DNA from: Sporocytophaga sp.
GTDB taxonomy: Bacteria; Bacteroidota; Bacteroidia; Cytophagales; Cytophagaceae
Direction of reading: 5' to 3'
DNA length: 64,000 nucleotides
Assembly (NCBI GenBank): GCA_024707265.1
Contig: JANQAB010000002.1
Span: forward strand, 578,188 to 642,187
The notes beneath the pieces were generated by a model, which was given only the letters and a program-made list of their open reading frames with translations, did no database searches and was not told where the DNA came from. Position 1 is the first letter of the stretch. The number at the start of each line of letters is the position of its first letter. The translations under genes and the position numbers were made by a program. Shown here piece after piece: positions 9,487 to 18,855 of the stretch.

Positions 9487-9497
9487 TAACTATAAGT

Positions 9498-10133
9498 ATG
9501 CATCAGAATAATATTGTATTTAGAGGTAAAAAACTTGAAGAGGCAGGGAAAGTGCTTATTATGTTGCACGGAAGAGGGGCATCAGCAGAAGATATCCTTT
9601 CTCTGTCTTCTTATTTTAAACTGGATAATGATTTTGCGATTATTGCTCCTCAAGCAACTAATCACACCTGGTATCCTTATTCTTTTCTCGCTGAGCCTTC
9701 TCAAAATGAGCCATTTCTTTCATCTGCGATTGATTTATTGAATAACATTGTAACTGATATAGTTTCTAAGGGAGTAGCGAAGGAGAAAATTTATTTTCTA
9801 GGCTTTTCACAAGGAGCTTGTCTTACTTTGGAGTTCGTCACAAGAAATGCAACCAGATGGGGTGGAGCAATTGCATTTACTGGAGGGTTGATTGGTGATA
9901 AGTTGTACGCCGAAAAATATAAGGGCGATTTTGCAGGTACTCCAATCTTCATAGGTACAAGCGATCCTGATTTTCACGTACCAGTTCAAAGGGTGAAGGA
10001 CAGTACTATTTTACTGACAAATATGAATGCAAATGTAAAAGAGATGGTCTATAAGGACATGGGGCATACTATTATTCAGGAAGAGATAGAATGGGCAAAG
10101 AAGTGGGTTTTAAATGAAGGTCAGTATGTTTAG
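9498..10133 (+). CDS. Alpha/beta hydrolase, carboxylesterase/phospholipase family (MhqD-like)
   Basis: 211 residues and cytosolic (no signal peptide). Catalytic triad by pattern: nucleophile Ser104 in G-F-S-Q-G-A, Asp156 in G-T-S-D-P-D, His190 in M-G-H-T. An oxyanion-type loop L-H-G-R-G lies at residues 23-27. This is the short carboxylesterase family that includes YpfH and MhqD. It sits 11 nt behind the ring-cleaving dioxygenase and its last 20 nt overlap the following cupin gene, so the three are co-transcribed and probably act on the same aromatic or quinone-derived compound. Confidence 0.82.
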   Translation: MHQNNIVFRGKKLEEAGKVLIMLHGRGASAEDILSLSSYFKLDNDFAIIAPQATNHTWYPYSFLAEPSQNEPFLSSAIDLLNNIVTDIVSKGVAKEKIYFLGFSQGACLTLEFVTRNATRWGGAIAFTGGLIGDKLYAEKYKGDFAGTPIFIGTSDPDFHVPVQRVKDSTILLTNMNANVKEMVYKDMGHTIIQEEIEWAKKWVLNEGQYV

Positions 10134-10479
10134 TGTTACAAAAGTATACAGCGATGCTAATGGAGACAGCCATTTTGAAGATATCTCTATTGATTTGAAA
10201 GAAGCCGGTACCATAGGAAGGCTTTCCGATTTCCATCCAGCTAAAGGTGTAATATTCAGAGAAGTTGAGCCTAATTATGATTTTGATTTTCATACTGCTC
10301 CTCAAAAGCAATATATTATCCTACTTGATGGGGAGATTGAAATCGAAACTTCTCTGGGGGTAAAGAGAAGTTTTAAAGGAGGAGATATACTCCTTATGGA
10401 AGACACAGAAGGGAAGGGACATAAGACAAGAAATATTACTCCTATAAAACGAAAATCAATTTTTATTACCTTGGCTTGA
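10114..10479 (+). CDS. Small cupin-domain protein
   Basis: 121 residues, or 117 if translation starts at ATG 10126. It overlaps the end of the esterase gene, which points to translational coupling. The single cupin core shows F-H-T-A-P-Q-K-Q-Y (first motif) and G-E-I-E-I-E plus G-D-I-L-L-M-E (second). The usual first motif G(X)5HXH is reduced to a single His, so metal binding may be weak. No substrate can be named. Context suggests an accessory role in quinone or aromatic turnover by the two preceding enzymes. Confidence 0.72.
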   Translation: MKVSMFSVTKVYSDANGDSHFEDISIDLKEAGTIGRLSDFHPAKGVIFREVEPNYDFDFHTAPQKQYIILLDGEIEIETSLGVKRSFKGGDILLMEDTEGKGHKTRNITPIKRKSIFITLA

Positions 10480-10595
10480 ATAGTTTCAGTGAATTTTTTA
10501 TTTAATCCGAGTATCCTTTTTTCTTGATGCAGGTCAATCCGTTCCTTTATATAAATTTCTAATTTTATATCGTTTACAGATTAATATTTATCGAT

Positions 10596-11384
10596 ATGAA
10601 ATACCTGATTTTATACTTGCTATCTGCAATGGTTATAAGTGCTAATGCTCAGACAAAACCTGAAGGTCAGTTTAAATATGTTCTTCATAAAGCAAATACC
10701 AGAGGAACTTCTGAAATAGCCTGGTTACTCAGTCACCATACGTTTTCATTCAGTGATTACTATGATCCCGAAAGGATGAATTTTGGCGCACTTAGAGTTT
10801 TAAATGATGACAGAATAGATGGTGGAAAAGGTTTCGGAACACATCCTCATAATAATATGGAAATCATAACGATTCCTCTGGAGGGAACGGTTGAACATAA
10901 AGACAATATGAAAAACAGAGGGCTCATCAATGCAGGAGATGTACAGATAATGTCTGCAGGAACGGGAATTACGCATTCAGAATATAACTATTCTAAAACT
11001 GATCCGTTAAAACTCCTTCAGATATGGGTATTCCCTAATCAGCAGAATGTTAAGCCAAGGTATCAGCAGAAAAACGGCGTTTTAAAAGATCAGCCAGATA
11101 ATACTTTGATAAAAGTTGTTTCTCCTACAGATACCAACGCTCTTTTTCTTTATCAGAATGCTGTATTCTCTGTCGGGAAATATAAAAAGAATCATAAGGT
11201 AACCTACCCTTTTGCTTTTAAAGGAAATGGCGTATATGCTTTCATCATTAAAGGTAAAGCAAGAGTAAATGGTATAAACCTGGATGTAAGAGACGGACTT
11301 GGTGTCTGGAATACAGGCAATATTTCCATAGAAGCTGTTGAAGACCTTCAGGTTTTATTGATGGATGTTCCAATGATAGACTAA
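10596..11384 (+). CDS. Pirin-family bicupin protein with a signal peptide
   Basis: 262 residues. The pirin core is clear: S-H-H-T-F-S-F-S-D-Y, F-G-T-H-P-H-N-N-M-E-I with the His-x-His-x(3)-Glu metal triad, and G-T-G-I-T-H-S-E with the fourth ligand His. The C-terminal cupin follows. It resembles YhhW-type quercetinase pirins. Unlike these cytosolic proteins, it begins with a convincing Sec signal (M-K-Y-L-I-L-Y-L-L-S-A-M ... N-A-Q), so the mature protein should be periplasmic or exported. It is followed by HupE/UreJ with a 1-nt overlap. Its enzymatic activity is unproven. Confidence 0.82.
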   Translation: MKYLILYLLSAMVISANAQTKPEGQFKYVLHKANTRGTSEIAWLLSHHTFSFSDYYDPERMNFGALRVLNDDRIDGGKGFGTHPHNNMEIITIPLEGTVEHKDNMKNRGLINAGDVQIMSAGTGITHSEYNYSKTDPLKLLQIWVFPNQQNVKPRYQQKNGVLKDQPDNTLIKVVSPTDTNALFLYQNAVFSVGKYKKNHKVTYPFAFKGNGVYAFIIKGKARVNGINLDVRDGLGVWNTGNISIEAVEDLQVLLMDVPMID

Positions 11385-12010
11385 TGTATCTGCATATTCT
11401 TTATCATATATTTGATGCTGAGTTTTCAGACTACTTAAAACTTGGCTGGGATCATATCATAGATATTAAAGCCTATGATCATCTATTGTTTGTTATGACC
11501 TTATGTGCATTGTTTACCTTCACTGAGTGGAGGAAGATACTGGTAATCATTACAGCCTTTACAATTGGTCATTCTCTTACCTTGGCATTGTCAACCCTTA
11601 ACTATGTGCTCTTACCACAGAATTGGGTAGAAGTTTTAATTCCCATGACGATATTTCTTACAGCTATGGCAAATATTGTAAGGAGGAAAAATGAGACTGG
11701 AGAAAAGACTTTTGATAAAACGGTTGTGATGAATTATATTATTGCATTATCCTTCGGACTGATCCATGGTTTGGGGTTTGCCAATAATTTCAAATTTATG
11801 ATGGGAGAGGATTCAAGTATTGTAAAGCAGCTTTTCGCATTTAATTCAGGTCTTGAACTTGGGCAAATATCAATCGTATTACTATTCCTTGCACTATTGT
11901 ATATTTCAACCAGGGTGTTCAATGTAGTGCATAGAGAATGGACGGTATTCTTTTCCGGTGCAGGTGCGGGACTTTCATTAATGATGATTGTAGATGTTCT
12001 GTTTAAATGA
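11384..12010 (+). CDS. HupE/UreJ family membrane protein
   Basis: 208 residues with about six hydrophobic segments. The first core motif is G-W-D-H-I-I-D-I-K-A-Y-D-H-L-L-F and the later one is F-G-L-I-H-G-L-G-F-A. These Asp/His-rich transmembrane motifs define the HupE/UreJ family of putative Ni/Co permeases. In Bacteroidota this C-terminal-type HupE gene commonly precedes a DUF6702 gene, as here. The start overlaps the pirin stop by 1 nt and the stop overlaps the next start (ATGA), so pirin, HupE and DUF6702 are one operon. The transported substrate is not known. Confidence 0.82.
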   Translation: MYLHILYHIFDAEFSDYLKLGWDHIIDIKAYDHLLFVMTLCALFTFTEWRKILVIITAFTIGHSLTLALSTLNYVLLPQNWVEVLIPMTIFLTAMANIVRRKNETGEKTFDKTVVMNYIIALSFGLIHGLGFANNFKFMMGEDSSIVKQLFAFNSGLELGQISIVLLFLALLYISTRVFNVVHREWTVFFSGAGAGLSLMMIVDVLFK

Positions 12011-12519
12011 AAAGAGTTCTTTTGTGCATGGTTATATTATTTCTCACTCAGGTCGTGTCTCCCGCACATCCTTTAAAAATGGCTTATACTTCCGTAAAGT
12101 ATGATGCTATAAAGAAGATTTTTGAAGTCACGCACAGAGTATTTCAGGATGATTTCGAAAATACTTTAAGGGGGAAATATCACTATTCAGGAGGAGATGT
12201 CTTTATCAATCAAAAAAACCAAATCACTCAGAAGTTTGTTAATGATTTCTTTCAAAAGAATTTTTCAATAATGTTTAATAAAACAACTGTCAATCTAAAG
12301 TTAGTGAAAACGGAACAGAAGAATCAGATGGGCATCATTGTTTATTATGAAACAGAAAAGGTGGATCTTTCTAAAATTAATTCTATACAGGTCTACAATT
12401 TCATTATGATGGAGAGTTTCAAAGAACAGGTCAATATGTTTCACCTGAATATTAATGATGAGATCAAAAGAACGGTGAAGTTTGATATTGATAAAACGAA
12501 AGAGAATTTATTGTTTTAA
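12007..12519 (+). CDS. DUF6702 family secreted protein
   Basis: 170 residues with an N-terminal signal peptide (cleavage after about residue 20, S-P-A-H-P). The mature start H-P-L-K-M-A-Y-T-S-V and the central H-R-V-F-Q-D-D-F-E match the DUF6702 family, which is nearly always found with HupE/UreJ in Bacteroidota. It overlaps that gene by 4 nt (ATGA). The function is unknown; a periplasmic partner of the membrane protein is the simplest idea. The conserved His-Pro at the mature N-terminus could bind a metal, which is my inference. Confidence 0.78.
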   Translation: MKRVLLCMVILFLTQVVSPAHPLKMAYTSVKYDAIKKIFEVTHRVFQDDFENTLRGKYHYSGGDVFINQKNQITQKFVNDFFQKNFSIMFNKTTVNLKLVKTEQKNQMGIIVYYETEKVDLSKINSIQVYNFIMMESFKEQVNMFHLNINDEIKRTVKFDIDKTKENLLF

Positions 12520-12542
12520 GCATAAAGGTTTAATATCAGATT

Positions 12543-12821
12543 ATGATTATTCAAAATAAAGAAACAGAGGATGAAGGTACATTCTTCATTGAGGAAGGAA
12601 ATGAAAGATTGGCAACTATGTATTACAAGTGGAGAGGTGATGATAGAATCATCATTGAGCATACGGAAGTTTCTGATAAGCTTAAGGGAAAAGGTATAGG
12701 CAAACAATTGGTTGATTATGCTGTGGCTTTTGCAAGAGATAGAAATATTAAAATAATTCCCTTATGTCCTTTTGCAAAGTCAGTATTTGAAAAATTTAAG
12801 GGGTATGAGGATGTTTTGTGA
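12543..12821 (+). CDS. GNAT-like N-acetyltransferase, YjdJ type
   Basis: 92 residues, the small single-domain Gcn5-related type. The acetyl-CoA pyrophosphate loop is L-K-G-K-G-I-G-K-Q-L, followed by V-D-Y-A and I-I-P-L-C-P-F-A-K-S-V-F. The last motif with its Cys is typical of the YjdJ/YidJ group. It lies 23 nt after DUF6702 in the same direction, but a functional link is unlikely. The substrate is unknown. Confidence 0.82.
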   Translation: MIIQNKETEDEGTFFIEEGNERLATMYYKWRGDDRIIIEHTEVSDKLKGKGIGKQLVDYAVAFARDRNIKIIPLCPFAKSVFEKFKGYEDVL

Positions 12822-13013
12822 ATGTTCTGACTCGTCCATTCAAAGTTTATTTTTTTTAGGTTTAAGTTTTTAGAAGTATCCTGCTTTCTACTCTCCTCTA
12901 TTGTCAATAGCTACAGAGGTTTAAGTAACTTATTGTTCAGTTTGGCCGTTTGCATTTATAGAATGTATTCTCTCACGTTTTTTCTACAAAAAGTTAAAAT
13001 GACCAACTGATTT

Positions 13014-14960
13014 ATGAATTATTTTCAGGTTTATCTATATGTTGTTTTCGGTACAAATTTCAAGAGAAAACAAAGTTCTGCTTCCTGTATAGCCTTGATC
13101 TTCATGATAGTCATATCCTGCTTAGTTAATAAGGTATTAGCAAATGACAGCAAAAGGAGTATAAGTGAGATAGTGGTTGTTAATGAGGATAAAACAATTT
13201 TAGTAAGGGGGCCTTATCTTCAAAAAGCTACCCCGACTTCTATAGTACTGCGTTGGAGAACTAATAATAAAGTAAACAGTATAGTGAAATATGGCTTGTC
13301 TCCGACTGATTTATCTCAAAGTGCTGTGGAACTTCTTCCAAAAACTGAACATGCTGTATTGTTGTCTAACCTGAAACCTTATACAAGGTACTATTATTCA
13401 GTTGGATTTGGCGACAGTGTTTTACAAAGTAGCAGCCAAAATTATTTTCTAACACCTCCGCTTAAAGATTCTCAGGGAAAATACTCTTTCTGGGTAGTCG
13501 GAGATTGTGGTAATAATTCAACAAATCAAAGAAATGTAAGAGATCAGTTTTACAAATACAGAGGTGAAAGTATTACCAACGGAATGTTATTACTTGGTGA
13601 TAATGCCTATTGGAATGGTTATGACGATGAATATAAAGCCGGTTTTTTTTCTATATATGAAAGTGATGCATTGAAAAATATACCCGTCTATCCTGCTCCG
13701 GGAAATCATGATTATGCTATGAGCAGTGACAGGCAAGTAGATCATAAAATAGCGTATTATGATATTTTTGATATGCCGACAAATGGTGAAGCAGGTGGGA
13801 TGCCTTCTGGAACAGAAGCTTTCTATTCTTTTGATTACGGAAATATTCACTTCCTTTCCCTTGATTCATATGGTAAAGAGGATGGTGAAACCAGACTCTA
13901 TGATACTCTGGGAGCTCAGGTGGAATGGGTGAAAAGAGATCTCGAAGCTAATAAGAGTAAATGGATAATCGCTTACTGGCACCATGCACCTTATACTATG
14001 GGGCATCACAATTCTGATACAGAAACTGAACTTGCTTTGATCAGAAGCAATTTTATAAGAATACTTGAGCGATATGGTGTAGATCTTATCATGTGTGGAC
14101 ATAGTCATACATATGAACGAAGTAAACTGATCAAAGGTCACTATGGAAAGGAAACTACTTTCGATCCTAATGTACATAATATAAGTCATTCAACCGGAAG
14201 ATATGATGGATCAGAGAATTCATGTACATACCTTAAAGGTTCATCGCACAGATTGGGTGGGACTGTTTATGTAGTATCAGGAGCTTCAGGAAGTGTGGGA
14301 GGATATCCGCATTTAGCTTATCCTCATAATGGGATGGAAGCATTTAATGATATAACGAATGGAGGATCTTTAATCCTGGATGTTGAAGGATCGCGCTTAG
14401 ATATGCAATGGCTTAATGCAGATGGCCTGATCAGAGACAGGTTTACAATTATAAAAGACGCCGGAAAGGTAAAGGATATTAAAGTTAATCTTGGTGATTC
14501 TGTTTCTTTAAGAGCATCCTGGAAAGGGGATTATATCTGGTCTTATGGAAGTAGTGAAGGACGAAATATAACTTTTTATCCTGAAGAAGATCAGGTAATT
14601 GTAGTGACTGATAAATATCAATGTATCGCTGATACGTTTAATATAAAGGTGGAAGCCAGTATAGAGCAGATTACAAATATTTCAACTCCGAATTTTGATG
14701 AAGAAATTAAAGTCTTTCCTAATCCTTTTAATGAAGAAATAGAAGTCTCCTATAATGGTGCTCAGCCCGTCACTCTTGAACTATTCAAACTTGACGGATC
14801 GCTCGTGAAAAATCCTGTTATTGCTAGATCGATGACTCCTGGCGATTATTCTTATACTTTAAATGCAAAGGCTTCCCGAATTCCAACAGGTATATATATA
14901 CTTAAGATAGGCAACGAACACAAAAGCAAAATTGTCCGTATCAATTACATTTCAGAATAA
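13014..14960 (+). CDS. Secreted purple acid phosphatase-like metallophosphoesterase with T9SS sorting domain
   Basis: 648 residues. A long N-terminal segment with a hydrophobic stretch (about 22-42) acts as signal peptide; a later Met at residue 31 could be the true start. A fibronectin-type purple-acid-phosphatase N domain follows (RGPYLQKATPTSIVLRWRT). The metallophosphatase motifs appear in order: GDCG, LLGDNAYW, PGNHDY, WHHAPYTMGHH and CGHSHTYER. These give the binuclear metal centre. The last 80 residues (V-F-P-N-P-F ... G-I-Y-I-L-K-I, then K-I-V-R-I-N-Y) are a type A T9SS C-terminal sorting domain, so the enzyme is exported to the cell surface or medium, probably to scavenge phosphate. 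Confidence 0.88.
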   Translation: MNYFQVYLYVVFGTNFKRKQSSASCIALIFMIVISCLVNKVLANDSKRSISEIVVVNEDKTILVRGPYLQKATPTSIVLRWRTNNKVNSIVKYGLSPTDLSQSAVELLPKTEHAVLLSNLKPYTRYYYSVGFGDSVLQSSSQNYFLTPPLKDSQGKYSFWVVGDCGNNSTNQRNVRDQFYKYRGESITNGMLLLGDNAYWNGYDDEYKAGFFSIYESDALKNIPVYPAPGNHDYAMSSDRQVDHKIAYYDIFDMPTNGEAGGMPSGTEAFYSFDYGNIHFLSLDSYGKEDGETRLYDTLGAQVEWVKRDLEANKSKWIIAYWHHAPYTMGHHNSDTETELALIRSNFIRILERYGVDLIMCGHSHTYERSKLIKGHYGKETTFDPNVHNISHSTGRYDGSENSCTYLKGSSHRLGGTVYVVSGASGSVGGYPHLAYPHNGMEAFNDITNGGSLILDVEGSRLDMQWLNADGLIRDRFTIIKDAGKVKDIKVNLGDSVSLRASWKGDYIWSYGSSEGRNITFYPEEDQVIVVTDKYQCIADTFNIKVEASIEQITNISTPNFDEEIKVFPNPFNEEIEVSYNGAQPVTLELFKLDGSLVKNPVIARSMTPGDYSYTLNAKASRIPTGIYILKIGNEHKSKIVRINYISE

Positions 14961-15104
14961 GATTGGCACGCAAATTTTTATTTAGAGAAAGATTCAACAA
15001 TGGAAAAACATTAGGTATACAATGAGGTATGTTCTTTATGAAGGGTGATTTCTTAAAGTTGTTTTTTATAAGGCCGTTCTTATTTCCATTTACAATCAGT
15101 TCGT

Positions 15105-16985
15105 ATGAGATCCTGGATATGTATTCTGTCAATGGTAAGTTTTATAGCTTCTACAGGAGTGAGTCTGTATAAGAGATTTCCCAATGAAGCATCAGAACTA
15201 TATAGACCATATATGCTGGAAGAGATGTCAAAATGCAATGAGCATCTTTCCCTTATCTTAAAAGAAAAATCTTTTAGCCAAAGAAGATTAAAATGGCATT
15301 ATATAAATGCAAGAAAGCATTATAAACACATTGAGTTTATAGTTGAATACATTTCTCCTAAAGAAGCTAAGTATTACGTAAACGGTCCCTTGGTTCCGAA
15401 GTATGATCCGGATATGGGAGGTGATGTTTTTCACCCGAACGGTTTTCAGAAGATTGAAGAGATTATTTATGAGGGAGATGCGAACCAATTCCAATTGCTT
15501 AAAAAACTAACAAGCGATTTAAAGGATCAGTTAATTAACCTTAATAATTATTACAGAACTATTGAATTAAATGATGGACAGCTGCTTGAGATGATGCAGT
15601 TACAGCTCTTCAGGATAGCCACCATGAGTTTCAATGGGTATGATGCTACCATTTCTCTTGAAGGGATTAAAGAAGCCGGGTGGAGTCTGGAAGGTGTAAA
15701 TAAGGCATTTACTTATTTTAATATTTATGCAGAGAGAGAGCCTTCGGTAATGCACCCATTTCAGAGAAGTGTTACTTTGTTTAAAACGGCTCAGAAGCAA
15801 TTGGACGCTCATACGGATTTTAATTCATTTGACAGATTGGGATTTATTGTAAGATACATTAATCCTCTTAATGAAAATATTGTTAAGCTCCATAACTCAG
15901 CTCATCTTCCCTGGTCAGGAAGAAAGCAGGCTTTGAAGCTAAATAATAGCTCCCTTTTCAGCAGGAGAAATTTTAATCTTCAATATTTTTCTATTTATTA
16001 CGATGATACTTTGTACAATGCAAAACAAGCTGCATTAGGGAAATTATTATTTTTTGATCAGAGGCTTTCAGGGGGAAATAACATGTCATGTGCTACCTGT
16101 CATAATCCTGAAAAGGGCTTTACTGATGGAAGAAATGTAACCATCACTACAGGGGTAATCAAAGATAATATCAGGAATACTCCATCTCTCCTGGATGTGG
16201 CTTTTCAGAAGGCATTTTTTTATGATGGGAGAGCTTATCAGCTGGAGCAGCAGGTCTTTGATGTAGTTCATAATAAAAATGAAATGCAGAGCACTCTGGA
16301 TGAAGCAGTAAACAAGCTTAATAAAAGTGCGGAATACAGAATGCTTTTTGATAATGCGTTTGAAGACAATTCAGGTATTACTGCTTATAATATTCAAAAG
16401 GCTATTTCAGAATATGAAAAAACTCTTGTGACTTTCAATAGTCCATTTGACAAATACATTCAAGGAGATCTTACCAGTCTTAGTAAAGAAGCTATCGATG
16501 GGTATAATTTATTTGCAGGAAAAGCGCTTTGTGGAAGTTGTCATTTTTTTCCAGTATTCAATGGTGCTGTACCTCCCTTTTATAATGATTCAGAATTTGA
16601 AGTGCTAGGAGTGCCTGTCTCTGCCGGGGTTAAAGAGATTGATCCTGATAAAGGAAGATTCAATGTTACAGGTGTAAAGGAATTTATGTATGCATTCAAG
16701 ACACCTACAGTAAGGAACAGTGCTTTAACAGCTCCCTATATGCATAATGGAATTTACAATACATTGGAGGATGTGGTAGACTTTTATCACAAAGGGGGAG
16801 GTGCAGGAATGGGACTTGCAATCGAAAATCAAACATTGCCGTTCGATTCACTTGATTTGAACGCTTATGAAAAGAAAGCTATAGTTTCTTTTTTGCAAGC
16901 GCTTACTGATACTTCCGGAGTGGTATCAAGGCCGCAAAGTTTACCGGAGGTAAAAGAGATTATTATAAAAGCAGGAGATTATTGA
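15105..16985 (+). CDS. Diheme cytochrome c peroxidase with N-terminal helical (imelysin-like) region
   Basis: 626 residues. An N-terminal hydrophobic segment (about 3-20) should export the protein. Residues about 30-290 form an alpha-helical region with F-Q-K-I-E-E-I-I-Y-E-G-D, reminiscent of the imelysin-like extension on some Bacteroidota peroxidases. The catalytic part has two c-heme sites, C-A-T-C-H (329-333) and C-G-S-C-H (476-480), with LFFDQRLSGGNNMSCATCH and the C-terminal FKTPTVRNSALTAPYMHNG typical of CcpA/MauG-family proteins. It would reduce peroxide, or oxidise a protein, in the periplasm. It begins 145 nt after the phosphatase gene in the same direction. Length is nearly double that of plain CcpA because of the extra domain. 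Confidence 0.85.
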   Translation: MRSWICILSMVSFIASTGVSLYKRFPNEASELYRPYMLEEMSKCNEHLSLILKEKSFSQRRLKWHYINARKHYKHIEFIVEYISPKEAKYYVNGPLVPKYDPDMGGDVFHPNGFQKIEEIIYEGDANQFQLLKKLTSDLKDQLINLNNYYRTIELNDGQLLEMMQLQLFRIATMSFNGYDATISLEGIKEAGWSLEGVNKAFTYFNIYAEREPSVMHPFQRSVTLFKTAQKQLDAHTDFNSFDRLGFIVRYINPLNENIVKLHNSAHLPWSGRKQALKLNNSSLFSRRNFNLQYFSIYYDDTLYNAKQAALGKLLFFDQRLSGGNNMSCATCHNPEKGFTDGRNVTITTGVIKDNIRNTPSLLDVAFQKAFFYDGRAYQLEQQVFDVVHNKNEMQSTLDEAVNKLNKSAEYRMLFDNAFEDNSGITAYNIQKAISEYEKTLVTFNSPFDKYIQGDLTSLSKEAIDGYNLFAGKALCGSCHFFPVFNGAVPPFYNDSEFEVLGVPVSAGVKEIDPDKGRFNVTGVKEFMYAFKTPTVRNSALTAPYMHNGIYNTLEDVVDFYHKGGGAGMGLAIENQTLPFDSLDLNAYEKKAIVSFLQALTDTSGVVSRPQSLPEVKEIIIKAGDY

Positions 16986-17064
16986 GGAATAAAATAACTA
17001 CTGAAACATTCACTAGGACATACTTTGTGATTACCAAGTGGAGTTGTCCTTGTGATTCTCTTCC

Positions 17065-17577
17065 TTATTTTGATTTATCCCTTTCTTCCTGGAATTTATA
17101 TCTTGGTCCAATACAAACGTGATGGATTTCAGTAATAAAGTGTTTGTAATTCTTTTTGTCGCGGTATATTATCCTGATCTCTCCCTTTTCATTAGGACCT
17201 TTTCGTTTTATATTCCATGAAGTGATTTCGGTCAGGCAGGATTTATAATATACTTTTGCTTTTTGGGAATTCATCAGTTTGATAATTACCTTCTCAAATG
17301 ATAAACATAAAAAATCCTTTTCATTTTTCTCATTAGAAATTTTCAGACTCATTTTATCCATTTGAATTTCTTCAGTTTGGGTAATAGCATATCTGCGTAA
17401 AATTTCTTTTTTTATTTGTGATATTTGGTCTGTCGGATACTTGTTGGAAATGGCACCATAAAAGGAGGCAGTATCTGTTTTTATAAAAACTTTTTCAGAT
17501 TCAAAAATCAAAGTATATCCGAAATTTTTAAAAAACGGAATAAAAGTTAGCAGAAGAATTAATGATATAGTTTTCAT
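17065..17577 (-). CDS. Hypothetical exported protein
   Basis: 170 residues from ATG 17577 (a Met ten codons upstream lies in a simple repeat and is less likely). There is an N-terminal hydrophobic signal (M-K-T-I-S-L-I-L-L-L). The rest is Lys-rich with no motif I recognise. Cys occurs near residues 90, 110 and 154. It lies directly after the heptosyltransferase gene, but nothing ties it to LPS synthesis. Confidence 0.55.
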   Translation of the reverse strand: MKTISLILLLTFIPFFKNFGYTLIFESEKVFIKTDTASFYGAISNKYPTDQISQIKKEILRRYAITQTEEIQMDKMSLKISNEKNEKDFLCLSFEKVIIKLMNSQKAKVYYKSCLTEITSWNIKRKGPNEKGEIRIIYRDKKNYKHFITEIHHVCIGPRYKFQEERDKSK

Positions 17578-17579
17578 TA

Positions 17580-17612
17580 CTTTCAACTTTAAGCTTTCAA
17601 CTTTCAACTTCC
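17580..17612. repeat. Short direct repeats of CTTTCAA(C)
   Basis: Four near-copies of CTTTCAAC in 33 nt (minus-strand reading GTTGAAAG). The heptosyltransferase stop codon (TGA) and the spacer before the next gene lie inside it. This looks like a small expanded spacer repeat. Confidence 0.5.
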
Positions 17613-18612
17613 GAAAGCACTTTCACAAGCTGCTCCACCCTGATATCTTTCGCGCATTTGAAATGGCCTTGTGGACAAGCTTTGTATCCATGCAGGTTAC
17701 AAGGGCGGCATTGCAGTTCGGCTTCCATTTGAACTATTCTTGAAAAATCACTTAGTGGTCCGAAACCAAATGAAGGAACAGTAGAGCAGAATATCGCACA
17801 CACATTTGCATTTACACTGCTTGCAAGGTGGAGAGGACCTGAATCATTTACATAATTAAGCACCGCATCTTTCATCAGTGCACATGACTGAAGCAGAGAA
17901 AGTTTTCCTGCAAGGCTGTCAACGTTTTTATTTTTAGTTTTGTTTAGGATAGCATTACAAAGGTCTGAATCACCAGGACCTCCGAGTAAATATATTTTGT
18001 ATTTAGAATCTATTCTGTTGATAAGCTCCACCCATTGATCTTCCGGAAATTGTTTGGTAAACCATACAGATGCAGGAGCCATGCATATATAGGGATTACC
18101 TTTAAAAGGCTGTACTTTCTGCTCGTCTTCGTTGCTGTAATAAAGTCTTGGTTTTTCGGGCTTGCTATCGGTGATGTCTTCGATGAGACTGAGGTTACGA
18201 GTTACTTCATGGGTATTGTCGCCGATCTGATGTGTGATCTTTTTATTATAGCAGAAAGCAAAAGGATTTTTATCAAAACCTATCTTATACTTTGCACCTG
18301 ATAAAAAACTTATAATGCCTGAAGAACCGAAGCGATGAAGATTGATTAGCAGATCGTATTTGTTGGAACGAATCTTTGAAATGATTTTAGACAGGTTTTT
18401 AAGCTTGTTTTTTTTTCGAATACCAATACCTCGTTCAGGATAGGATTGTTATTCAGAAGACTTTCATTGCCTTTTTTTACAAGGAAATCAATTTGGGCAT
18501 GTGGGTAATGCCTATGCAGTTTTTCCACTAGTGGAGTTGCCAGAATTACATCGCCCAGAAAGGCAGTCTGAATAATCAGTATTCTTTTAAAATCTTTTTT
18601 CACGCACTTCAA
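17597..18612 (-). CDS. waaF: LPS heptosyltransferase / glycosyltransferase family 9, one frameshift
   Basis: The two halves join to about 337-338 residues, normal for ADP-heptose:LPS heptosyltransferases. The N-terminus I-L-I-I-Q-T-A-F-L-G-D-V-I-L-A-T-P is the family start. The C-terminal half has the nucleotide-sugar site (MAPASVWFTKQFPEDQW, NDSGPLHLASSVNANVCAIF) and a Cys-rich end. The frame breaks at the A9 run 18408-18416 (coding strand): one more A, or two fewer, restores the frame and gives a sensible reading (K-N-L-S-K-I-I-S-K-I-R). From there the frame is open without interruption to 17597. Function: adds a heptose to the lipooligosaccharide inner core. It stands alone, divergent from ku. 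Confidence 0.8.
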
Positions 18613-18855
18613 TATTAGGCAAAAATACTGTTTTCTTAAAACGCAATTTAAGTATTAGCCATTGAAAAAATACTGTTAATTATTCTAATCAATAGCTTGA
18701 ATTTACCTGTAATTGGGATGGTTAACATTTACAACTTTATAAATGCTCAATTCCGATTCTGGTTTGTTTAGCCTGACTATTAACGAAGAAACCATCCTTT
18801 TCAACAAAATATTTTCATGTTTAGTTAATTTCTTAAGGGAAATGGAGGAAGAAAA

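Noticed and set aside
14941..15132. Minus-strand 63-codon frame between phosphatase and peroxidase
   Set aside because: Overlaps the peroxidase start and has no coding signature.
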